From contig DATLZB010000159.1 of assembly GCA_035574175.1 (NCBI GenBank), positions 1-12,264 on the forward strand: 12,264 nucleotides of DNA. The letters are read 5' to 3'. Made by a program: the position numbers and the translations under genes. The stretch is from DATLZB01 sp035574175. GTDB taxonomy: Bacteria > Pseudomonadota > Alphaproteobacteria > Rhizobiales > Hyphomicrobiaceae. The notes under the pieces were generated by a model. The model worked only from the letters and a program-made list of their open reading frames with translations. It did not search any database and had not been told where the DNA came from. Positions 7,901 through 12,264 of this stretch are shown here, in pieces. Each line of letters opens with the position of its first letter. Within the stretch, counting starts at the first letter, position 1.

Positions 7901-8155
7901 GGTCGAGTTCGACGACATGTAAAGCATGTTCTCGACGCCATTGATCTGCTCCTCGATGGGCGCGACCACAGTGGAAGCGACGACTTCGGCGCTGGCGCCG
8001 GGATACTGACCCGAGACATTTATGATTGGCGGCGCAATCTCGGGATACTGGGCGACCGGCAGCCGGCTGAAAGACACTCCGCCGAGGATGACGAAGATTA
8101 TCGAAACGACGGCAGCGAAGATCGGCCGGTCGATGAAAAAGTGTGAGATGCGCAT
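4988..8155 (-). CDS. RND multidrug efflux permease, HAE1 family (AcrB/MexB-like)
   Basis: This 1055-residue inner-membrane pump should export hydrophobic or amphiphilic compounds by proton antiport as a trimer, working with the membrane-fusion protein encoded just upstream. It starts with the typical FFIDRPIFA (6–14) and has the two halves expected of RND proteins, each with a large periplasmic loop and a transmembrane bundle. The TM4 motif GIVVDDAIVVVENVQR (405–420) keeps both proton-relay aspartates (D409, D410). The TM10 motif GLAAKNAILIVEFAKQ (942–957) keeps the lysine (K946). ATG 8155 is preferred over an in-frame TTG at 8170 because GAGG at 8168–8165 is 9 nt upstream. That site overlaps the stop codon of the fusion-protein gene, which points to coupled translation. 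Substrates cannot be predicted. No outer-membrane factor gene follows. Confidence 0.95.
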   Translation of the reverse strand: MRISHFFIDRPIFAAVVSIIFVILGGVSFSRLPVAQYPEIAPPIINVSGQYPGASAEVVASTVVAPIEEQINGVENMLYMSSNSTADGRFTISVTFDIGTNLDIAQVQVQNRVAIALPRLPADVRNIGVTVNKSSPDLMMVVHLYSPDRSRDMLFMSNYATLEIRDALTRLNGVGSIIVFGSRDYAMRVWLDPDRLQSLGLTAQDVVAALQGQNVQVASGVLNQPPVGEPRAFQVAVRTLGRLAEVAEFSNIVVKRTDTAVVRLKDVAKVELAAQDYSSNSYLNRDPAVALAVFQRPGSNALATARSVIGTMAQLSRNFPPGIKHDIIYNPTTFIQDSVDAVQATIIEAILLVVLVVVFFLQTWRAAIIPLVAIPVSLIGTFFFMALFGFTINNLTLFGLVLAVGIVVDDAIVVVENVQRNIAAGLAPREAAIKSMDEVGAALVAIALVLCAVFVPSAFIAGISGQFYRQFALTIAGATIISLVVSLTLSPAMCALLLKPIEAEAHRAWWSRPVRMVFHGFNRGFGALATGYGWLAGRIVRIAAIMLVLYAGILAFGLNEFRRTPTGFIPQVDRGFLIIAAQLPPGAALSRTDEVLRRAADIALSVPGVAHVVPIVGFSGATFTNAPNAGAIFAVLDPFDERAKDPSKSAGAIQGQLFARLAAIEEAFMVVIQPPSVQGIGNAGGFRMMIEDRAGRGPQALQGAVYAMMGRAAQTPGVAQVFSLYETSTPQLYLDIDRTKAQMLGVEIADVFSALQIYVGSSYVNDFNLFGRTYRVTAQADAAHRLDADDVLRIRVRNGDGQTVPLASFTTVRDISGPYRVPRYNLYPAAELDGAAAPGYSQGQAIEIMERLAAETLPDGFGFEWTTLAFQQIRAGNTALFAFALAVVFVFLVLAAQFESVTLPLAVIMIVPMCLVAAISGVILRGQDNNILTQVGFVVLIGLAAKNAILIVEFAKQLEDQGRNLGEAAVEAARLRFRPVLMTSLAFIFGVTPLVWAIGAGAELRQVLGTTVFFGMIGVTAFGLIFTPAFYVICRRLAGVGRRHAPLAGASRPAE

Positions 8156-8166
8156 GACTGGCCGCC

Positions 8167-9342
8167 TCAATTTGCCGAGGCGCGCGGCGATTCGCCCGCC
8201 GACACGTGTGCGGTCACCTTCTGTCCGGGCCTGACCCGCATCAGTCCGTTCACGATCACCCGGTCGGTCGGATTGAGCCCGCTCTTGATCACCCGCATGC
8301 CGTCGATCACGTGGCCGAGTTCTACGTACTTCTGGTTGGCGACATCGTCGGGGCCCACGACGAACACGTACTTGCGAGCCTGTTCGGTGCCAATGGCGAC
8401 GTCCGGGACCAGCAGCGCCTCGTAGGGAGGCGAGCTGGCCACCTGTATGCGAGCGAACATGCCGGGGGTGAAGAGACCCTGCTTGTTGGCGATCAGCGCC
8501 CGGCCGCGGATCGTACCGGAGGAGCGGTCGACGACGTTGTCGATGAAGTCCATCCGGCCGTCGTGCTTGAAGACGGTCTCATCGAGTAGCTTGAGCTTCA
8601 CCGGCATGCCGACCTCGCCGTTCGCCGTCTCGCCGTGCAGATCTCCGGCCCGCACCAGTCGCAGGTAAGAGGCCTCATCGAAGCTGAATTCGAAACGGAT
8701 CGGATCGGTGGAGACGATGGTGGCAAGAAGCGTGGTATTGCCCGAGGTTCCTCCCGTCACCAGGTTTCCCGGCGAGACGCGCCGATCGCCGATGCGGCCC
8801 GCGATCGGCGCCCTGAGTTCGGTGAACTCGAGGTCGAGCTCGGCCTGGCGCACGGCCGCTTCGTTGGCAAGCACGGCCGCTTCCGCGTTGCGCTTGGTCT
8901 GCAACCGCTGCTCGTAGGTCTGCTCGGTGATGGTCTTGTCGCGGACAAGCTGCTGGCCGCGAGTGAGGTCGGCCTCGGCGTAGAGGAGGTTGGAGCGGGC
9001 CTGTGCGAGGAGAGCCCGGGCCTGATCGAGCGCGTTGCGAAACGGCCTGGGATCGATGGTGAACAACAGGTCTCCCTGCTTGACCATCTGTCCGTCTTGG
9101 AAATGCACCTTCTCGAGATAGCCCGACACGCGCGCTCGCACCTCGACCGCATCGATTGCCACGAAGCGGCCGACGTACTCCTCGCGGTCCGTTATGGTCC
9201 GCCGCTCGGGTTGGGCAACGGTCACCTGCGGAGCCGGCGGCGGCCCGCCGCTTTGTGCCTGCGGATCTCGTCCGCAGGAGCCGAGACTCACCGCCAACAG
9301 GAAAACAACGACGAAATTGAGCGGCACGCGGGAGCTCGGCAT
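8167..9342 (-). CDS. RND efflux periplasmic adaptor (membrane-fusion protein), AcrA/MexA-like lipoprotein
   Basis: This adaptor links the inner-membrane RND pump to an outer-membrane channel. The 391-residue product opens with a signal peptide ending in the lipobox LGSC, giving a lipid-modified Cys23. After a proline-rich linker come a lipoyl half-motif (VRARVSGYLEKVHFQDGQMV, 68–87), a helical hairpin (about 98–172, rich in Ala, Gln, Glu and Leu), the second lipoyl half (ELRAPIAGRIGDRRVSPGNLV, given here only as about 175–195), and beta-barrel and membrane-proximal domains (LFTPGMFARIQV, 290–301; LVPDVAIG, 311–318). ATG 9342 is chosen because AGGAG (9351–9347) lies 4 nt before it and the signal peptide then has a normal length; a TTG at 9381 would add 13 residues before it. 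The stop codon is 11 nt from the permease start, so the two genes form an operon. Confidence 0.94.
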   Translation of the reverse strand: MPSSRVPLNFVVVFLLAVSLGSCGRDPQAQSGGPPPAPQVTVAQPERRTITDREEYVGRFVAIDAVEVRARVSGYLEKVHFQDGQMVKQGDLLFTIDPRPFRNALDQARALLAQARSNLLYAEADLTRGQQLVRDKTITEQTYEQRLQTKRNAEAAVLANEAAVRQAELDLEFTELRAPIAGRIGDRRVSPGNLVTGGTSGNTTLLATIVSTDPIRFEFSFDEASYLRLVRAGDLHGETANGEVGMPVKLKLLDETVFKHDGRMDFIDNVVDRSSGTIRGRALIANKQGLFTPGMFARIQVASSPPYEALLVPDVAIGTEQARKYVFVVGPDDVANQKYVELGHVIDGMRVIKSGLNPTDRVIVNGLMRVRPGQKVTAHVSAGESPRASAN

Positions 9343-9379
9343 GGATCTCCTGATGGCCTGGCCAATGTTGCGATGCGGC

Positions 9380-9385
9380 AATATA
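9380..9385 (-). promoter_or_regulatory. -10-like element upstream of the efflux operon
   Basis: On the minus strand TATATT (9385–9380) matches TATAAT at five of six positions, about 38 nt upstream of the adaptor ATG at 9342. No good -35 hexamer is seen at 16–18 nt (the 17-nt position reads CCCAAT), so this may need an activator or may be a chance match. Confidence 0.3.
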
Positions 9386-9790
9386 GGTGCGGTTCACCCG
9401 AAATTGGGAGTCTTGATTTGCGTCTTGTGTGCGGCAAAGCCCCGCCTGCCTCAACTCTTTCCGGTTGATCGGCATACGTTGCCGCCGACCCGTACTGATA
9501 CGCGGGCCATTTCTATCATGCGACGGAAGCAGGGTTCCTCGGTGGCCGCTCTTGATGGAGAGCCCGGGGTGGTTCAGCATTGCGCGGGGTCGGAAGTTTG
9601 TTCGGGGATACCGTGATTGGGATCGTCAGGAGTCTTGCGCCGGGTGGCTCGCCGCCATCCACCGTTCGCATCCGCCCCGCGCTCCATCGCTGCTGGTCGG
9701 CGCCGGCGCTCTGTTTGCCTGCCTCTTTGCGTGGCTCGCGCCCTGATCGGCCGTCCGCGCTGATCGGGCCGAGGCCCAACCATCTCCGAT

Positions 9791-9806
9791 AAGAGATATT
9801 TCTCTT
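9791..9806. repeat. Perfect AT-rich inverted repeat AAGAGA-TATT-TCTCTT
   Basis: Six-base arms (9791–9796 and 9801–9806) flank a TATT centre. AT-rich palindromes stand out in this GC-rich sequence. It lies about 160 nt beyond the 3' end of metC and 450 nt upstream of the efflux operon. It could be an operator or part of a weak metC terminator; it lacks a GC stem and a U-tract. Confidence 0.4.
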
Positions 9807-9943
9807 CGACTACATGGCCGTCAGACTCATGATCGGAGCGCGCCGCCGTTCGGCCCTAAACTACAGGCGCTGGGCGACGGTGCCGACCGCGAGATCCGCA
9901 TTGTCGAGGGCGTGGCGTGAAGCCCTGGATGGGGCGGGTGCGG

Positions 9944-9961
9944 CGCTCTAGAGACAGAGCG
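9944..9961. repeat. Inverted repeat across the metC stop codon
   Basis: CGCTCT (9944–9949) and AGAGCG (9956–9961) are exact inverted copies with a 6-nt loop, spanning the metC TAG (9950–9948). It might contribute to transcript 3'-end formation, but no U-run follows on the minus strand. Confidence 0.25.
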
Positions 9962-11111
9962 AATTTAGCGCCTGCTCGATGTCGGCGATGAGGTCAGCCG
10001 GGTCCTCCAATCCAATGTGGAGCCGGACCAGGGTTCCGCCGCTCCAACCGTAAACGCCCTGTGGATAGGTCAGCGCGAGGCTCTCGAAGCCGCCCCAGGA
10101 GGCGCCGATGCCGAACAGCTCGAGACGGTCGACGAAGTAATTGGCCTGCTCCTGTGTGATGCCGGGGCGGAAGACGAGGGAGAATAGGCTGTTGGCTCCG
10201 GAGAAATCACGTTTCCAGATGGCGTGACCCGGGTGCGTCTCGAGCGCCGGGTAGAGGATGCGATCGATCAACGGATGGCGCTCGAGCCAGCGGATCACCT
10301 CGACGGCGTGCGCCTGCTGCATGGTCATGCGGGCGGCCGCCGTGCGCAGACCCCGCAGGGCAAGGTAGGCCTCGTCCGGGCTCACGCTTTCGCAGAACAA
10401 GTTGGCGTCGGCCCACAGCCGGTCGGCGCAGCGATCGTTGGCCGTCACCGAGCCCATTGCCAAGTCGGAATGTCCGGCGATGTACTTGGTGATGGCGATG
10501 ATGGAGATGTCGGCACCGAGGGCCAGCGGCCGGTAGAGGCCTGGCGCGCCCCAGGTGTTGTCGACGGCAATTAGGATATCGTGGCCAGCCACGGTTTTGG
10601 CGATGGCCGGCAGGTCCTGCACGTCGAATACGATGGAACCCGGGTTGTCGAGGTACACGAGCCGGGTTGCGGGTCTCAGGCGTCGGCCGACCTCCTCGTG
10701 GCCGCCAGCATAGAACTCGCATTCGATGCCGCGCTCGGCCAGGTAGCGATCGGCGATGCTGCGCGCGGGGCCATAGATGGTCTCGGCCAGCAGTGCATGG
10801 TCGCCCGGCTTCAGAACGCTCAGGAATACGTGGGCGATGGCGGCGAGCCCGGAGGGAAACAGCATGGTGCGGCTGCCCCGCTCGATCTCGGTCAGCGCGT
10901 CCTCGAGCGCGAAGGTGGTCGGCGTGCCACGAATGCCGTAGGTAAACAGGCGTTCACCGCGACTGCGCCGCACCGCCATCGAGCGCAGGGTGGCCATGTC
11001 CTTGTAGAGCACGGTCGAAGTCCGCACGATCGGCGGATTGACCGGTCCGGTTCCCTCCACCGGGCGGGTGCGCGAAACGTGCACGAGCCGCGTCTTGTCG
11101 CGATGCGTCAT
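9948..11111 (-). CDS. metC: Cystathionine beta-lyase (Cys/Met metabolism PLP enzyme)
   Basis: This PLP enzyme cleaves cystathionine to homocysteine, pyruvate and ammonia in methionine synthesis. The 387-residue product is full length. It shows the PLP-phosphate-binding YGIRGTPTTFALE (58–70), the PLP-ring-stacking region YGPARS (113–118), D184 in AVDNTWGAP, the Schiff-base lysine K209 in ITKYIAGHSDLAMG (207–220), and the substrate carboxylate-binding arginine R363 in LVRLHIGLED (361–370). The order VQDLPAIAKTVAGHDI favours beta-lyase over gamma-synthase, but related activities (methionine gamma-lyase) cannot be excluded. ATG 11111 is chosen because homologues begin close to TRLVH; the longer frame to 11279 would overlap the malic enzyme gene. 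There is no Shine-Dalgarno site at normal distance; the strong one nearby serves a five-codon minicistron overlapping this ATG. Confidence 0.9.
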   Translation of the reverse strand: MTHRDKTRLVHVSRTRPVEGTGPVNPPIVRTSTVLYKDMATLRSMAVRRSRGERLFTYGIRGTPTTFALEDALTEIERGSRTMLFPSGLAAIAHVFLSVLKPGDHALLAETIYGPARSIADRYLAERGIECEFYAGGHEEVGRRLRPATRLVYLDNPGSIVFDVQDLPAIAKTVAGHDILIAVDNTWGAPGLYRPLALGADISIIAITKYIAGHSDLAMGSVTANDRCADRLWADANLFCESVSPDEAYLALRGLRTAAARMTMQQAHAVEVIRWLERHPLIDRILYPALETHPGHAIWKRDFSGANSLFSLVFRPGITQEQANYFVDRLELFGIGASWGGFESLALTYPQGVYGWSGGTLVRLHIGLEDPADLIADIEQALNSLCL

Positions 11112-11125
11112 GGGGCGGAATCCAT
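11108..11125 (-). CDS. Five-codon minicistron (MDSAP) overlapping the metC start
   Basis: On the minus strand an ATG at 11125–11123 is preceded by AGGAG (11137–11133) with 7 nt spacing. It encodes MDSAP and stops at TGA 11110–11108, which overlaps the metC ATG (11111–11109) as ATGA. It lies in a different frame from metC. Ribosomes loaded here could terminate and restart on metC. The peptide itself is unlikely to matter; the coupling is an inference from spacing. Confidence 0.4.
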   Translation of the reverse strand: MDSAP

Positions 11126-11259
11126 GGCGTGGCTCCTCTCCCTGAGGGCTGAAAGTTCGACTAAAGCTACCCGATCCATCCGCCATCGTAGCAAACACCC
11201 GTTGCCATGTCCGGGTCGCGGTGTGCAAGCTGGCGGCGGACATTCGAGGGGAAGCGCCC
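11112..11259. promoter_or_regulatory. Divergent metC / malic enzyme intergenic region
   Basis: This 148-nt spacer must hold the 5' signals of both divergent genes unless they are read from farther away. It contains the AGGAG site and minicistron of metC and the GAGGGGAAG ribosome-binding site (11246–11254) of the malic enzyme gene. I could not place a convincing -35/-10 pair on either strand, nor a SAM riboswitch-like structure. Confidence 0.5.
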
Positions 11260-12264
11260 ATGCAGGACAACAACCTCAAGCGGAGCGCGCTCGACTACCA
11301 TGAGGCCGACCCGCCGGGGAAGATCGCGGTGCAGCCGACCAAGCCAGTGGCCAACCAGCGCGATCTCGCTCTGGCCTATTCGCCTGGGGTGGCGCACGCG
11401 TGCATGGCGATCGCCGAGAACCCGGCCGACGCGGTGCGCTACACCGCGCGCGGCAATCTGGTCGGCGTCATCTCCAACGGCACCGCGGTGCTCGGCCTCG
11501 GCAACATCGGGCCGCTCGGCGCCAAGCCCGTTATGGAAGGCAAGGCGGTGCTGTTCAAAAAGTTCGCCGGTATCGACGTGTTCGACATCGAGATCGGGGA
11601 GACGGCGGTGGAGCCGTTCGTGGAGGCCGTGGCGCGGCTCGAGCCGACGTTCGGCGGCATCAACCTGGAGGACATCAGGGCGCCGGAGTGCTTCGAGATC
11701 GAGCGCGCGCTCAAAGCGCGCATGAAGATACCCGTCTTTCACGACGACCAGCACGGCACGGCCATCGTGGTGGCGGCCGGCATCCTCAACGGTCTCAAGG
11801 TGGTCGGCAAACAGCTCGGCGAGGTGAAGCTCGTGTGCAGCGGGGCAGGGGCGGCGGCGATCGCCTGCCTCGACCTGCTGGTCGCGCTCGGGCTCAAGCG
11901 CGAGAACGTATTCGTCGCCGACATCAAGGGCGTGGTCTACAAGGGCCGGCGCGAGCTGATGGACCCCTACAAGGCGCGCTACGCTCAAGACACCCCTGCC
12001 CGCACGCTGGCCGAGATCATACCCGGTGCCGACGTCTTCCTCGGCCTTTCCGCCGGCGGCATCCTCAGCAGGCAGATGGTCGCCACCATGGCGAGCCGGC
12101 CGCTCGTCTTTGCGCTCGCCAATCCGGTGCCGGAGATCATGCCGGAGGAGGTGAAGGCGGAGCGGCCCGATGCGGTGATCGCCTCGGGGCGCACGGACTA
12201 CCCGAACCAGATCAACAACGTACTCTGCTTTCCGTTCGTGTTCCGCGGGGCCCTCGACGTCGGC
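11260..12264 (+). CDS. maeB: Malic enzyme (MaeB-type), N-terminal 335 residues; 3' end outside window
   Basis: The enzyme oxidatively decarboxylates malate to pyruvate with NAD(P)+, linking C4 acids to pyruvate and acetyl-CoA. Visible motifs are LDYHEADPPGKIAVQPTKP (11–29), AYSPGVAHACMAI (39–51) with the likely catalytic Y40, GNIGPLGAKPVMEGKAVLFK (81–100) with the likely catalytic K95, and INLEDIRAPECFEIE (134–148) with metal ligands E137 and D138. Then come IPVFHDDQHGTAIVVAAGIL (157–176), the nucleotide-binding CSGAGAAAIACLDLL (193–207) and NPVPEIMPEE (288–297). ATG 11260 has GAGGGGAAG at 11246–11254. The frame is open to the last base. Relatives in this group are about 750–770 residues with a C-terminal phosphotransacetylase-like domain, which would lie outside. 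NAD versus NADP preference cannot be told from this portion. Confidence 0.93.
   Translation, partial: MQDNNLKRSALDYHEADPPGKIAVQPTKPVANQRDLALAYSPGVAHACMAIAENPADAVRYTARGNLVGVISNGTAVLGLGNIGPLGAKPVMEGKAVLFKKFAGIDVFDIEIGETAVEPFVEAVARLEPTFGGINLEDIRAPECFEIERALKARMKIPVFHDDQHGTAIVVAAGILNGLKVVGKQLGEVKLVCSGAGAAAIACLDLLVALGLKRENVFVADIKGVVYKGRRELMDPYKARYAQDTPARTLAEIIPGADVFLGLSAGGILSRQMVATMASRPLVFALANPVPEIMPEEVKAERPDAVIASGRTDYPNQINNVLCFPFVFRGALDVG

Larger units (their letters stand above)
9343..9947. other. Gene-free spacer of about 600 bp between metC and the efflux operon
   Basis: No open frame here shows a recognisable domain, a convincing start or a good Shine-Dalgarno site. The spacer holds the -10-like box at 9380–9385, the AT-rich palindrome at 9791–9806, and an 8-nt direct repeat CTGATCGG at 9743–9750 and 9760–9767. 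The plus-strand frame ending at 9746 finishes with a hydrophobic stretch (SLLVGAGALFACLFAWLAP) but starts without family resemblance. A frame ending near 9920 reads LQALGDGADREIRIVEGVA, which looks somewhat like coding sequence and could be a relic; I do not recognise it. An efflux regulator gene would be expected around here and none is present. Confidence 0.6.

Noticed and set aside
8635..9468. Plus-strand open frame (277 codons) opposite the membrane-fusion protein
   Set aside because: Antisense shadow of a clear AcrA-like gene; no recognisable motif or supported start.
9429..9746. Plus-strand ORF of 105 codons ending in a hydrophobic stretch
   Set aside because: The ending could be a membrane segment, but the rest lacks any pattern, the start has no ribosome-binding site, and other frames are similarly open there; mentioned only as part of the spacer.
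9743..9767. Direct repeat CTGATCGG (two copies, 17 nt apart) as a possible iteron or attachment site
   Set aside because: Only two short copies and no integrase, replication gene or tRNA nearby.
9814..9951. Plus-strand ORF of 45 codons (MAVRLMIGARRRSALNYRRW…)
   Set aside because: No clear Shine-Dalgarno site, Arg/Ala-rich composition as expected by chance in GC-rich DNA, and no family resemblance.
11112..11279. Longer MetC starting at 11279
   Set aside because: It would overlap the divergent malic enzyme start and add 56 residues not found at the start of this enzyme family.
11167..11988. Minus-strand open frame (273 codons) opposite the malic enzyme gene
   Set aside because: It is the complement of conserved malic enzyme motifs, with His/Arg/Asp-rich composition typical of a shadow frame.

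Overview
The window looks like a chromosomal stretch of a GC-rich alphaproteobacterium, most likely of the order Hyphomicrobiales (Rhizobiales). The evidence is the gene content (Lgt next to a MidA/NDUFAF7-type methyltransferase, UbiK–YbjN–ProC–TetR-like–CsaA in a row, rhizobial-style MetC and malic enzyme), high GC, strong Shine-Dalgarno sites and frequent GTG starts. The genus cannot be named from this sequence. I see no tRNA, rRNA, CRISPR array, insertion sequence, phage gene or toxin–antitoxin pair.

Region 1 (1–1778, minus strand): lgt (prolipoprotein diacylglyceryl transferase), followed by an overlapping SAM-dependent methyltransferase of the MidA family whose 3' end lies beyond position 1. 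A near-consensus promoter (TTGACA, 16-nt spacer, GACAAT) sits just upstream of the chosen lgt start.

Region 2 (1779–4987, plus strand): five genes pointing away from lgt: ubiK (ubiquinone biosynthesis accessory factor), a YbjN-domain protein, proC (pyrroline-5-carboxylate reductase), a TetR-fold protein whose C-terminal half recalls COQ9, and a CsaA-type tRNA-binding OB-fold protein. Gaps run from 28 to 229 nt. The last three probably form one transcript; ubiK has its own candidate promoter with a palindrome over the -35 box. A perfect 8-bp inverted repeat sits in the 229-nt gap before ybjN.

Region 3 (4988–9342, minus strand): a two-gene RND efflux operon, a lipoprotein membrane-fusion protein followed by an AcrB-like HAE1 permease with an intact proton-relay set (D409, D410, K946). 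It has no outer-membrane factor and no adjacent regulator. Its last stop codon abuts that of csaA with no space between them (TGATCA).

Region 4 (9343–9947): about 600 bp without a convincing gene, holding a -10-like element for the efflux operon and a perfect AT-rich palindrome.

Region 5 (9948–12264): metC (cystathionine beta-lyase, minus) and a divergent malic enzyme gene (plus, cut by the window end). The Shine-Dalgarno sequence before metC is placed for a five-codon minicistron whose TGA overlaps the metC ATG, which suggests coupled translation.

Overall this is ordinary core-genome content: envelope lipoprotein maturation, quinone and respiratory accessory factors, proline and methionine metabolism, C4 metabolism and multidrug efflux. 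I do not see a new multi-gene system. The points worth a second look are regulatory: the metC minicistron, the hairpins, the back-to-back stop codons and the unregulated-looking efflux operon.
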